Of a DNA stretch of 64,000 bases, positions 26,507 to 34,767 are shown piece by piece. The first letter of the stretch is position 1. The number at the start of each line of letters is the position of its first letter. Source of the stretch: an uncultured Prevotellaceae bacterium (GTDB taxonomy: Bacteria; Bacteroidota; Bacteroidia; Bacteroidales; Bacteroidaceae); NCBI GenBank assembly GCA_902779455.1, contig CACZBS010000003.1:1-64000 (forward strand). The letters run 5' to 3'. The translations under genes and the position numbers were made by a program. The notes beneath the pieces are model-generated. The model saw only the letters and a list, made by a program, of their open reading frames with translations, was not told the origin of the DNA and ran no database searches.

Positions 26507-27316
26507 AGAAGAGTCCAAATCCTCGGGTTTCTTCCAACGGATCGGCAACCACAGCCATTGATCATCATTGTATTTCCAGCAGAATTTTTTAGACTCAGCA
26601 TCTAAGAACTTTAACAAAGATTCAGGCAGAATATCACTTCCATACATATTGCGGCCCACAATAATACTATCAGCCATACACTCCTGACCTATTCTTACAC
26701 GTAACATAAACAATAAACTATCATCACAGACATCACATCTATTGATAGCTTCTTGTATCATATTCACAAAGTCTTTTCTTTCCGCATCGCTATTTTTTAC
26801 ATATAATTCGTTAAACAATGATTTTTGTTGAACACCATGGTGTCCGATCGAGTCTAACAATGACTTAAAAGGCATATCAAGAAAGAAACACCGATGCTTG
26901 TAATATGCACAACTGTTTGTTATGTTTATGATTTCGGGAATTGAATCAGATTCAGAAGCAAAAAGATAAAGTTTTGCCTGTATATCTGTAACAGGACAAA
27001 CTGTATCTATTGGATGCATTCTTTGTATGAAACTGCTTATTATGTCTATATCCGCGCTATCTTTATATTTCTTTGAGAATATTTCTGCATGCTCAAAATC
27101 AATACTCGTCAAGGGTGGACAATACAGTTTCCCATCTGGTATACGAGATATGATGACATAGCCATCCCCCAAAGGAGCCACATTACACCCGTAAACATAA
27201 CCTGCATATAGCAGTAACAGTAGGATCGGGGGGACGGTTCTTTGCCGAAGCAAAGCGAGCAGAGCTCGAGCGCTCCTGATCCGTTTTGTGATGATGGTAA
27301 TAGTTTCCATATTCAT
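26483..27316 (-). CDS. Unrecognised secreted or lipoprotein, ends fused to repeats
   Basis: A 277-residue product I do not recognise. The hydrophobic run ILLLLLYAGYVYGC looks like a lipoprotein signal, but it is preceded by METITIITKRIRSAR ... RQRTVPPI, which is encoded by the upstream repeat (27224-27392); the same leader peptide is encoded by the second repeat copy at 28163. The last residues and stop codon come from the repeat at 26418-26506. The interior is AT-rich unlike flanking genes, with VCPVTDIQ and IGHHGVQQ segments of no known meaning. An alternative true start within the hydrophobic run cannot be excluded. Confidence 0.65.
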   Translation of the reverse strand: MNMETITIITKRIRSARALLALLRQRTVPPILLLLLYAGYVYGCNVAPLGDGYVIISRIPDGKLYCPPLTSIDFEHAEIFSKKYKDSADIDIISSFIQRMHPIDTVCPVTDIQAKLYLFASESDSIPEIINITNSCAYYKHRCFFLDMPFKSLLDSIGHHGVQQKSLFNELYVKNSDAERKDFVNMIQEAINRCDVCDDSLLFMLRVRIGQECMADSIIVGRNMYGSDILPESLLKFLDAESKKFCWKYNDDQWLWLPIRWKKPEDLDSSGSGGRFY

Positions 27317-27392
27317 TTCTTTTTTCTGTTTATTCGGAGATCGGGGGGACGGCGCTTTGCCGAAGCGGATCAAAAGAACCGTCCCCCTGATC
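27224..27392. repeat. GATCGGGGGGACGG-family repeat, copy 2
   Basis: About 170 bp: an extended form (GATCGGGGGGACGGTTCTTTG ... GAGCGCTCCTGATCCG), an AT-rich linker TTTCCATATTCATTTC, and a compact hairpin (GGGGGGACGGCGCTTTGCCG ... AGAACCGTCCCCCTGATC). It is nearly identical to 28163-28336 in the same orientation. Confidence 0.88.
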
Positions 27393-27426
27393 CTAGACGG
27401 TCTTCCCGCTGCGGATATAGCATTCC

Positions 27427-28146
27427 TTAAATGTTGTCGTAAACATAAACATACTTATCAGATAATTTTTCACCATCCTGATAATCAACCACAACTTGTA
27501 CTCCTTTTAAGCACTTCTTCTTCCGTTCAAAAATGCACCGGAGAATACCTGTCTTAAAGGAGATAGTGAAATCTTGTAAGAATCCACTTGAAAATACGAC
27601 AGTCATACACATAATTGGTTGATTATAGAAATACCCTTCTATGAATAACGGAAGATGTCTATACGTTAAGTTTATATCCGTGAGCGAGCATACAGTCTTA
27701 TGATGTCCGATATTCTTTATTATAGTAGAATAACTGTCTGCCGACATTAGAATCGTCTCAACTATATTCAAGTAAAAAGTGCTTAACACATCTTGCTTAA
27801 GATCTACCCCAAAATGTTTTATCCGACAAAACGGATTTGGAAGGTAATATCTTATCCAAGGATATGACTGAAGCGACAATAGTGTGTTAATCCTTGGACG
27901 ACCATATTCGTCTAAAGTGTATATGGTATATTTGTCAGGACCGTCAATGACGACAGAATCACGCATATTTGCCCCCTCGTCATAACTCACGACAGATTTT
28001 ATAATTCCTTTCCTCACAATATATTTTTCTATAGTGATGCCATTCTTCTTCAAGTAGGAACAATATTCATCCTGACGACTTTTATTACCTGCCATAAGAT
28101 TAGCATAAACGATAAAAATAGCAAAAAGTGCACAATATCTATTCAT
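27427..28146 (-). CDS. Unrecognised exported protein
   Basis: A 239-residue protein with a signal-peptide-like start (YCALFAIFIVYANLMAG). The rest is AT-rich and beta-like, with no motif that I recognise. It shares short segments with the neighbour (IGHHKTVCSLTDI against SIGHHGVQ and VCPVTDI), which hints at common ancestry but is too little to claim. Its ATG overlaps the stop of the short leader frame in the repeat copy at 28163 (GAAATGAATAG), so the repeat leader could couple to it. Confidence 0.65.
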   Translation of the reverse strand: MNRYCALFAIFIVYANLMAGNKSRQDEYCSYLKKNGITIEKYIVRKGIIKSVVSYDEGANMRDSVVIDGPDKYTIYTLDEYGRPRINTLLSLQSYPWIRYYLPNPFCRIKHFGVDLKQDVLSTFYLNIVETILMSADSYSTIIKNIGHHKTVCSLTDINLTYRHLPLFIEGYFYNQPIMCMTVVFSSGFLQDFTISFKTGILRCIFERKKKCLKGVQVVVDYQDGEKLSDKYVYVYDNI

Positions 28147-28162
28147 TTCGTAGTCCTCCGAG

Positions 28163-28336
28163 GATCGGGGGGACGGTTCTTTGCTGAAGCAAAGCGAGCA
28201 AAGCTCGAGCGCTCCTGATCCGTTTTTTGATGATAGTTATAGTTTCCATATTCATTTCTTTTTTCTGTTTATTCGGAGATCGGGGGGGGGACGGTTCTTT
28301 GCCGAAGCGGATCAATAGAACCGTCTCCCTCAGATC
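28163..28336. repeat. GATCGGGGGGACGG-family repeat, copy 3
   Basis: The same layout as the copy at 27224: extended form, linker TTTCCATATTCATTTC, then compact hairpin with GGGGGGGGACGGTTC. On the minus strand it encodes a leader of about 38 residues starting MNMETITIIKKR and ending GGLRNE. It abuts the stop codon of the gene ending at 28337. Confidence 0.88.
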
Positions 28337-28963
28337 CTAATCCGCAGGATTCATCAGAGCTTCCCTCAACTTCTTAAGAGAGTCTTTAGAAATTGTTCTC
28401 GGACTATGAGAATAACTGCTATCTTCAGGAATAATAACACCGCCAGAACCTGCAAATCCATGACATTCTATTTTGTATGATTTCTTCGTGGCAAATACGA
28501 CTTTTGTTAATAAATAATAAGGGCCATCAAGGATACAATATCCAATATGCATATTTTGCAATTCGTCAATTCGCCATTCATCACACATATTAATCAATCC
28601 GTCTCGTTTAACTTCCTGAGAAAAAAGAGGGCTTAATTGTAATGAATCCTTGTCATGATCATAATAGAAATCAACATAAGTATCATGTATTTTTCCTTTA
28701 ATCCACAATCGACTGTGTCTAAATCCCTCAGCAACCTCCAATAAAATGAGAGTATCACCGATGTTTACAATGTTGCTTATATGCTTTGCAATCTGTACGT
28801 CATCCCTCAACATTTTGTTAAGGTATGCGTCGTTTTCAAATATTCCTTTCCTGTAAACAGACTGCACTTTAGCTATTGAATCAGAGATTTCTTGCCAAGT
28901 AAATGCGTTCACATTCTGCTGCACAGAAAACAGGAATAATAATAATATTAATACTAATCTCAT
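28337..28963 (-). CDS. Unrecognised exported protein
   Basis: A 208-residue protein with a signal peptide (MRLVLILLLFLFSVQQNVNA). No known domain is visible; the C-terminus is GIIPEDSS-like then SKDSLKKLREALMNPAD. Base composition is AT-rich like the two neighbours to the left. I start it at the ATG at 28963; the frame runs upstream to 29185 but there overlaps a repeat and the barrel gene. The stop codon touches the repeat copy at 28163-28336. Confidence 0.68.
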   Translation of the reverse strand: MRLVLILLLFLFSVQQNVNAFTWQEISDSIAKVQSVYRKGIFENDAYLNKMLRDDVQIAKHISNIVNIGDTLILLEVAEGFRHSRLWIKGKIHDTYVDFYYDHDKDSLQLSPLFSQEVKRDGLINMCDEWRIDELQNMHIGYCILDGPYYLLTKVVFATKKSYKIECHGFAGSGGVIIPEDSSYSHSPRTISKDSLKKLREALMNPAD

Positions 28964-29002
28964 TTCTTTATCTAATTGAAGGTGGTAAGATAGTTGGTAA
29001 AG

Positions 29003-29058
29003 GGATCGGGGGGACGGTTCTTTGCCGAAACGAATCAATAGAACCGTCCCCCCCTGAT
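29003..29058. repeat. GATCGGGGGGACGG-family compact hairpin
   Basis: GGGGGGACGGTTCTTTGCCG and the complementary AATAGAACCGTCCCCCC form a hairpin. It touches the stop codon of the barrel gene (29059), where it could end transcription. Confidence 0.85.
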
Positions 29059-29592
29059 CTACAGGAAGGTGAAGGTGATGCCGATGGCAAAGCCGAACTT
29101 CTTGTAGTATGGTGAGTGTTTGCCATTGTCCTGGTTGTCGAATACGGGCACCAGGTTTTTCTGAGCATAGCCGTAGAAGCCCCACTCCTCACTGAAGTTG
29201 ATGCGCAGACCGGCACCCAGACCGGCACTGGCGAACGACACTTTCGGTCCGGCATAGATGTCGAGCCACGACGGCAGGTTCAGCAAGTAAGCCCCGTGGA
29301 CATCAAACTGGGCACCGAGATCGTAGCCCCGTAGCGCCCCGAAGTCACTCTCCCACTTGTCCGTCTTGGGCAGCATTGACACGTAGGTCGAGATTGAGAA
29401 CTGGTCACTCAAGCCCCTCATACATCCAATCTCGAAGCCCTGTATGCCTTCGAAGTTGACGTAGCCACCATAGATTTTCCTGTCACCATCGCCGCCATAG
29501 GCTTGCGCTGCAGCCGTTAGGGGAAATAGCAGTGCTGTGGCATAAACCAGCGCTGCTCTCTGCCAGAATTTTCTGATTTTGTCTTTCATCAT
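29059..29592 (-). CDS. Outer-membrane beta-barrel protein
   Basis: A 177-residue exported protein (signal peptide ending LTAAAQA). Alternating strands with glycine and aromatic residues (GYVNFEGIQGFEIGCMRGL, DIYAGPKVSFASAGLGAGL, KFGFAIGITFTFL) and a terminal phenylalanine-rich strand indicate a small eight-stranded barrel. Its ATG overlaps the stop of the upstream gene (ATGA at 29592-29589), so the two are translationally coupled. Function is unknown. Confidence 0.8.
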   Translation of the reverse strand: MMKDKIRKFWQRAALVYATALLFPLTAAAQAYGGDGDRKIYGGYVNFEGIQGFEIGCMRGLSDQFSISTYVSMLPKTDKWESDFGALRGYDLGAQFDVHGAYLLNLPSWLDIYAGPKVSFASAGLGAGLRINFSEEWGFYGYAQKNLVPVFDNQDNGKHSPYYKKFGFAIGITFTFL

Positions 29593-31079
29593 TCCATTGT
29601 GTATTTGTTGATATAGATAACCCGCCGGCGCTCGCCCGTGGCGTGGTTTTTCACTACTTGGTTGCCGAACACCATGAAGTTATTGTCATACCAGTGGAGG
29701 GTGTTGGTCAGCCCGGCTTTCTTCACGTCTTCACGGTCGTCGTCGGTCTCCAGAAGCTCCTTCTGGCGATCTTTAACCACGGAACCGTCGCTGTCGCTGA
29801 AGATTTTCGACACCAGCTGCTTACCGTCGCCATAGAGACACAAGATTTGTCCCGAGGGCGAGAGGCTCATCGTGACGAAGTGCTTGACGTAGTACGGCTT
29901 TTCAGAGGGTTTCATGGGGAAACAACAGTCCCACAGCCGGTTGCCCTGGCGGTCGAACTTCACGATTACGGCATGTGTATAGGCATATCCGCTGAATACG
30001 GTGTAGGCCGAACGGCCGTTGTTCATCGTGCTGTAAGTTGGATAGTAGGCTTCGCCCAGATAGTAGTAGCAGTCGCCCTGCTCGATGATGTCGTGGCTGG
30101 TCAGCAGATAGTCGAGAAACATCTCCTTGTCGTTCTTCTCCGCCTTGGCTTTGCGACGCTCCACCTTCGCCTTCTTCCGGTCGCTCATGTAGCCAGTGAA
30201 GTTCGTCAGGTCGAGGAAGTTGTAAAATCTGATGAAGTCGAAGTGCTCCCTGCCCAGTCTGGCAAAGAAGATGCCGTTAGCCGCCCCGCGCCGTTCGCGC
30301 TTGGCATAGGTGCCAGTGACAAAGAGGGCGCTGCCGGCCTTTGATACCGAAGCCGTGAGGATATGTTCGTCCAGGTTCTCCGTCAGGCAGAGCCGCTCCA
30401 GCTCACGGCCATCCATGTCGAGCCGCACCAGATAGATGTCTTCCTTGGCTTTCACCATCACCTGAATCTTGCCGTCGATGATGGTGCTCTCCAGCAGTTC
30501 TACGTCGTGGGGGCGCAACCCCTTGAAGCGGATGTCCACCATGCGGCCCTCACCTGTCAGCAGGTTGATGATGCCCACGTGGTCCTTGCCGCGTCCGCGC
30601 TTGCCTTCAGTGGAACAGAACACCAGCCGGTCCTCGTCTACCTTGGGGTATTCCAGCGACCAGTTCTTCACCTTGAACTGTCCGCTCACCATGCGCGACT
30701 GGCGGCTTCGCGTGTCGAACGCCACCACGCCGTAAGCCCCCCGCTTGCTGGTGAGCAGCGAGTAGTTCACGCCGTCCTTCAGCACATTGTCATAATAGCC
30801 CAGCTGCCGGTCTACGGCCAACGAGTCGGTTTTCAGCAGTTTCAGGTCAGTGCTGTAGAAGTCCTCCATGAAGATGTTTTTACCGCCTTTGGAGTGCTTA
30901 CTGAAAGCCACGGACATGGCCCCGATGTCGTCCAGCGGTATCATGTACCGTCCGGTGTAGTCACCGTCGTAGGGATATTCCACACGAGCAGTCACCTGCG
31001 CCCCCGCCTTGCTCCATGCCAGCGACAAAATGAGGCTGACAGCTACAATAACATTACCAAAGTTTCTTTTCATTATCAT
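29589..31079 (-). CDS. Exported propeller-like protein, function unknown
   Basis: A 496-residue exported protein (signal peptide ending SKAGAQV). Repeated beta segments (GVVAFDTRSRQSRMVSGQ, HVGIINLLTGEGRMVDI, AVIVKFDRQGNRLWDC) look like propeller blades, though I cannot name the family. A basic insertion DRKKAKVERRKAKAEKNDKE lies near residue 305. It is the first gene of a two-gene unit with the barrel protein; its promoter is at 31168-31198. A second ATG at 31073 is an equally possible start. Confidence 0.75.
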   Translation of the reverse strand: MIMKRNFGNVIVAVSLILSLAWSKAGAQVTARVEYPYDGDYTGRYMIPLDDIGAMSVAFSKHSKGGKNIFMEDFYSTDLKLLKTDSLAVDRQLGYYDNVLKDGVNYSLLTSKRGAYGVVAFDTRSRQSRMVSGQFKVKNWSLEYPKVDEDRLVFCSTEGKRGRGKDHVGIINLLTGEGRMVDIRFKGLRPHDVELLESTIIDGKIQVMVKAKEDIYLVRLDMDGRELERLCLTENLDEHILTASVSKAGSALFVTGTYAKRERRGAANGIFFARLGREHFDFIRFYNFLDLTNFTGYMSDRKKAKVERRKAKAEKNDKEMFLDYLLTSHDIIEQGDCYYYLGEAYYPTYSTMNNGRSAYTVFSGYAYTHAVIVKFDRQGNRLWDCCFPMKPSEKPYYVKHFVTMSLSPSGQILCLYGDGKQLVSKIFSDSDGSVVKDRQKELLETDDDREDVKKAGLTNTLHWYDNNFMVFGNQVVKNHATGERRRVIYINKYTME

Positions 31080-31139
31080 TCATTTTTAGATTAATATAGT
31101 ATTGTCCTTCTCATCAGGGTATGGGTCAAAAGCCCAGGA

Positions 31140-31160
31140 GATCGGGGGGACGGTTCTTTT
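31140..31160. repeat. Half copy of the GATCGGGGGGACGG repeat
   Basis: GATCGGGGGGACGGTTCTTT occurs without its partner arm, between the promoter at 31168 and the start of the propeller-like gene, inside the presumed 5' leader. Confidence 0.75.
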
Positions 31161-31167
31161 TCAGCTG

Positions 31168-31198
31168 CAAAGATATGCTGATTTTTTTAAAGAACAAA
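31168..31198 (-). promoter_or_regulatory. Promoter of the propeller-like/barrel gene pair
   Basis: On the minus strand TTTG (31195-31198) and TATCTTTG (31168-31175) are 19 bases apart, a full Bacteroidota consensus match. Confidence 0.82.
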
Positions 31199-31283
31199 GA
31201 AAAACCGTTGACAAATATTGACAATTGCAATGGTCAACGTCTGCCAACGGGTAATGACGGATGCGATGGAATGGGCGTTTTTC

Positions 31284-32903
31284 TCAGAATGAACGTATAA
31301 AATCGTCCATTTCATCGGCAGAGCCGTTCCTGCCGGAAATTTTCTTCCACATGCGGCCCCGGGCATGCGAGATGGCACTGACGGTCTTGTTGAGCAAGAG
31401 GGCGATATCCCTGACAGGAATGTTCAGCTTCATTAGGTAGCAGATGTGGAGCTCGTCGGCCGAAAGCCTGGACAGCGAGAGCAGTCGGCTGGTGAAGTGG
31501 GGGCAGATGTCGTCAATGCTTTGGGCCAGCTCGTCCCAGTCGCCGGCGCTGAGCTTGTAGGGGGAATCGGGGATGCGGCGGGTCAGCAGATTGTAGATGC
31601 GGGTGGTGCGGAACTGCTCGAACTTCTGCGATTCCTGCTGATGGAGCATCTCTAACTCTTGCTGGCTGAGACGCAGTTTTTTCTCCATCTCCTGACGCAG
31701 GATCCGTTCGTGGATGAGTTCCTGGTCCTTGCGCTGGCGGTAGCTGCGATGAAAGAACATGAGAAGCGGGATGGCAGCTGTGAGAATGACGGCAAGAAGG
31801 ATTGAGAGAGCCATGGCGCGCCGTTGGCTTCTTGCAAGAGTATCGCGTTCCTTTTTTATTGAATTGACATTGAACTGCGCATTGACTCGCCTGATGTCTT
31901 CGGCTTGTGATGTAGCTTTCTGTTCTTGCTCTTTATCTTGAAGTGCAAGGGCGTAGACAGCAGCTTGTTTGTAGTCTTTTTTTTGGTTCGCAAGCTTGAC
32001 AAGCATCCGTAAATAGTCAATATCAGCATAAGTGCCGTAAACACCTAACATGTCGCGGAAATAAATGATTGCAGAGTCAGTGTTGCCACAGGCAGCATGG
32101 TAATAAGCCCAGTTTTCATTGTTGAGAGTGTCATGCGGCATGATTGCCAAAGCCTTATCGAATTGTTCGGTCTGAATGTATATGTCGCAAAGGATATATC
32201 TCGTTGATGGAACGATTTTATCTTCGAATGGCTTATTATTGGAAAGCTTTATGGCCTTCTGAAAATAGTAAATGATACTATCAATTTGATTATTGATAAT
32301 ACATGTGCGCCCCATTCTGAAAGCTGCATAGGCCATGCGCAGGGTATCACGGCGAGATTGGGCGGCAGTATAGAATTGGCGATAATAAGGAATGCACTCG
32401 TCAAGCATGCGTTGGTCGAAATAGATGTCGCCAAGGCCCTGGTTGGCCCAGCAGACAAGGAGCAGGTCGCCGGTCTGGTTGGCTTTGTCGAGGGCTTCCT
32501 TGAAGCTGTGCAGTGCGCTGGGATTGTCGCCGCTGCTCTTATAGATGTCGCCCATGCAGAGCTGAGTGAGGACGTAGTGGCGGGTGGCGGCGGCATGGCC
32601 TTCGTAGTAGCGGCTGAGGCTGTCGGCCATGGAGAAGTCGGCGTCGGTGAGGGCATCGTCGACATAGCGTCGGGTGAGGGCGAGCAGCTGGCGGCGCATG
32701 GCGACGGGACGGTCGGGGGCGGCGGTCGCTGCCTCGGCGTCGAAGCGGGCGAGGAGCGAGTCGGCGGCCCGGTAGTCGGAGGCGACGATGGCGCTGTCGG
32801 CGGCGACGAGCAGGGGGTGGTCGCCCTCACGGCTGGTGCAGGCGCAGAGGAGGGTCAGCAGAAGGCCGACGGCGAAGGTTAGCAGAATCGGTGTTTGTCT
32901 CAT
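31284..32903 (-). CDS. TPR membrane regulator with C-terminal helix-turn-helix
   Basis: A 539-residue protein. Residues 1-22 form a lipoprotein-like or membrane signal (LLLTLLCACTS). Then come tetratricopeptide repeats (YVLTQLCMGDIYKSSGDNPS, ANQGLGDIYFDQRMLDECIP, AYAAFRMGRTCIINNQ), one membrane helix (ALSILLAVILTAAIPLLMFF, about 365-385), a coiled coil (EKKLRLSQQELEMLHQQE) and a LuxR-like helix-turn-helix end (LSADELHICYLMKLNIPVRD ... LLNKTVSAISHARGRMWKK). This family is common in Bacteroidota; the DNA-binding region would lie in the cytoplasm. Start at 32903; its promoter is at 32912-32943. Targets are unknown. Confidence 0.88.
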   Translation of the reverse strand: MRQTPILLTFAVGLLLTLLCACTSREGDHPLLVAADSAIVASDYRAADSLLARFDAEAATAAPDRPVAMRRQLLALTRRYVDDALTDADFSMADSLSRYYEGHAAATRHYVLTQLCMGDIYKSSGDNPSALHSFKEALDKANQTGDLLLVCWANQGLGDIYFDQRMLDECIPYYRQFYTAAQSRRDTLRMAYAAFRMGRTCIINNQIDSIIYYFQKAIKLSNNKPFEDKIVPSTRYILCDIYIQTEQFDKALAIMPHDTLNNENWAYYHAACGNTDSAIIYFRDMLGVYGTYADIDYLRMLVKLANQKKDYKQAAVYALALQDKEQEQKATSQAEDIRRVNAQFNVNSIKKERDTLARSQRRAMALSILLAVILTAAIPLLMFFHRSYRQRKDQELIHERILRQEMEKKLRLSQQELEMLHQQESQKFEQFRTTRIYNLLTRRIPDSPYKLSAGDWDELAQSIDDICPHFTSRLLSLSRLSADELHICYLMKLNIPVRDIALLLNKTVSAISHARGRMWKKISGRNGSADEMDDFIRSF

Positions 32904-32911
32904 TCTGCCTG

Positions 32912-32943
32912 CAAAGATATGCTTTTTCGGCGAAACGGCCAAA
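32912..32943 (-). promoter_or_regulatory. Promoter of the TPR regulator
   Basis: On the minus strand TTTG (32940-32943) and TATCTTTG (32912-32919) are 20 bases apart. It ends nine bases before the start codon, so the transcript is nearly leaderless. Confidence 0.82.
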
Positions 32944-33003
32944 GGATGAAGGCGGAAAAGAGGGGGCATGAGCGGGTCTCGCCCCACGTCTCGCCTGTGG
33001 GGG

Positions 33004-33035
33004 TTTGAAATGGGCGGAAAAATGTCGTACCTTTG
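33004..33035 (+). promoter_or_regulatory. Orphan plus-strand promoter facing an antisense gene
   Basis: TTTG at 33004-33007 and TACCTTTG at 33028-33035 are 20 bases apart, a perfect consensus. No plus-strand gene follows; the next gene (33071-34393) is on the minus strand, so this would make antisense RNA. Confidence 0.7.
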
Positions 33036-33070
33036 CCGACGCAAAAAAAAGTGAAAAGTGAAAAATCTCT

Positions 33071-34393
33071 TTAATGTCTGATGCGGAAGGTATAGGGGAA
33101 GAGCTCGGGGGCGTCCGACGGGTCGGGCTGATGCTCGGTGGGCATGCGGAGCTGGCGGTGACGGGTGGGGGCGCCCATGACGACGAGGAAGAGGCGGGAG
33201 AGAGGTTCCTTCGACTGGAGGCGCGCATCCTGCGGCTGGCCGTAGACGGAGCGGCCGTCGGGGGTGATGCCGACGAGGGCCCAGCGGAGATTCTCACCCT
33301 TCACCTGGACGCTCAGGCGGCGGTCGGCGGGCAGGGGGATGATGTTGAAGCCGTAGGCCTCGGGGACGTTCTTGGGTCGCAGCCATCCGCCGCGGAGGGT
33401 GTCGAGGGGCGTCTGCCAGGTGCAGGCGTAGGGCCGCGTCTCCTGCTGGGCATGCCGGAAATCGAAGTTGACGAGGTGCTGATAGCCCTGCAACATCTCG
33501 TCGCAGAACTGGCTCTGCGTGAGGCCGTGCATGCGCTGGTAGGTCATGACGGGGTCCTCGCCGCGGCGTCCCTGACGGAAGAGCTCGGCGATGACGCCAC
33601 GGCCGTGGAGGTCGGCCCACCACTGGAGGACGTAGGGCGAGTGGTAGATATTCTCAAGATGGAGGAAGGCCTTGTGGGTGAGCTGGCGGAAGGCCTCGAA
33701 GTGATAGTTCTCGTCGCGGAGCCACCAGGGGTTGACCTGCCACAGCATCCACTGCGAGGCCATCTCGAAGAAGCCGGTGCCGCCCCAAGCCTCGCCCTGT
33801 CCGTCGGCGACGATCTGCGACTGGAACGAGTGGCCCAGCTCGTGGGCCATGCAGTTCATCGTGCGGTCCTGGATGCGGTTGGGGGCCACCCAGAGGGCGC
33901 CGATGGTGTCGTCGTAGGTGCCGCCGTAGGCTGTGCCGTCGAGGGAGTACATGACCATGACCATCATCTTGTAGCGGTCGGAGAGGCTATTAAATGAAGA
34001 GTGAAGAGTGAAGAGTGAAGAATTAGCTGCCGCCGTAGTATCTGAGGAAGTAAATTCTTCACTCTTAACTCTTAACTCTTCACTTTTTACGAACTCGAGG
34101 GAGTCGCGGAAGAAGTCGTAGAAGCGCTGAACGCGGTCGGTGAGCACAGAGAGGTTGAAGGCCATGGGGTGGCCGTCGAGCTGTGGCGGGCTCTGCAGGT
34201 CGTTGCCGAATCCGCGCTCCCACATGAAGATGAGGTCGCGGGTCTCGACGCTGCGACGGAAGGACCACTGCGAGGTGTCGCTCTCGAGGTTCATGCCCCG
34301 CAGGTCTTCGGGGATGTAGATCTGCTTCTGCGCTGCCGCCTGGAAGCTATAGCCGATGGTCAGTGCCAGTAAAAAGAATAGTCGTTTCATCAA
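33071..34393 (-). CDS. DUF6055-like secreted metallopeptidase-like protein
   Basis: A 440-residue exported protein (signal peptide ending QAAAQK). A zinc-peptidase motif HELGH lies at residues 184-188 (AHELGHSFQ), followed by an FEMASQWMLW segment and a beta C-terminal domain (YGFNIIPLPAD ... WALVGITPDGRSVYG). The layout resembles the protein at 51361-53676, and I assign both to DUF6055. Residues about 102-139 are an in-frame palindromic repeat insertion (VKSEELRVKSEEF ... SSLFTLHSSF) which the second copy lacks. It may be the last gene of the fasciclin/SusCD locus, separated from it by a 358-base repeat region. Whether it is proteolytically active cannot be told from sequence alone. Confidence 0.8.
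   Translation of the reverse strand: MMKRLFFLLALTIGYSFQAAAQKQIYIPEDLRGMNLESDTSQWSFRRSVETRDLIFMWERGFGNDLQSPPQLDGHPMAFNLSVLTDRVQRFYDFFRDSLEFVKSEELRVKSEEFTSSDTTAAANSSLFTLHSSFNSLSDRYKMMVMVMYSLDGTAYGGTYDDTIGALWVAPNRIQDRTMNCMAHELGHSFQSQIVADGQGEAWGGTGFFEMASQWMLWQVNPWWLRDENYHFEAFRQLTHKAFLHLENIYHSPYVLQWWADLHGRGVIAELFRQGRRGEDPVMTYQRMHGLTQSQFCDEMLQGYQHLVNFDFRHAQQETRPYACTWQTPLDTLRGGWLRPKNVPEAYGFNIIPLPADRRLSVQVKGENLRWALVGITPDGRSVYGQPQDARLQSKEPLSRLFLVVMGAPTRHRQLRMPTEHQPDPSDAPELFPYTFRIRH
33992..34088. repeat. In-frame palindromic GAAGAGTGAAGA repeat
   Basis: AAATGAAGAGTGAAGAGTGA at the left and its inverse TTAACTCTTAACTCTTCACT at the right flank a GC-rich centre (CTGCCGCCGTAGTATC). It is inside a coding sequence and does not break the frame. 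Confidence 0.85.
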
Positions 34394-34433
34394 TTTGTCA
34401 ATTAGGAAGAATAATTTGCTGTACGTTTATTTA

Positions 34434-34683
34434 AAGTTAGAGACCCCTTCCCTTCTTGCGTCCCTTCGATAGCATGCGTCCTTCGGCCGAGCGGAAGGGA
34501 GGGATGTTGTACGTTTATTTGAAGTTAGAGACCCCACCCCCAACCCCTCCCCTTGAAGGGAGGGGAGCAGCTGCGCCGTCATCCCCGTCGGGCAGTGCGG
34601 CAGCCTCTCCCCTCCTTGGGAGGGGTCGGGGGAGGCTACTCCCCGCCCCTCAAGGGGAGGGGTTGGGGGTGGGGTCTGTAACT
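34434..34683. repeat. Compound GGGGTCT-family repeat block
   Basis: Two nested elements: an initial arm AGAGACCCCTTCCCTTCTTG with GGAAGGGAGGGATG, then a full copy from about 34523 (GTTAGAGACCCCACCCCC) to GGGGTGGGGTCTGTAAC. It fills most of the gap between the SusD gene and the DUF6055-like gene and may separate their expression. Confidence 0.82.
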
Positions 34684-34705
34684 TCATTACGCATAACATA
34701 ACCAG

Positions 34706-34767
34706 ACGCTCAACTCTCAGTTCTCAACTCCCAGTTCTCAGTTCTCAACTCTCAGTTCTCAATTCCC
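34706..34767. repeat. TTCTCAACTCTCAG tandem repeats
   Basis: Units such as CAGTTCTCAACTCCCAGTTC are tandem here and again at 36489-36520 and, weakly, at 41460-41485. The last residues (GIEN) and the stop codon of the SusD gene are encoded by this repeat. Confidence 0.8.

Noticed and set aside
28964-29185. Upstream extension of the gene ending at 28337
   Set aside because: It would overlap the hairpin at 29003-29058 and the barrel gene; the ATG at 28963 directly precedes a good signal peptide.
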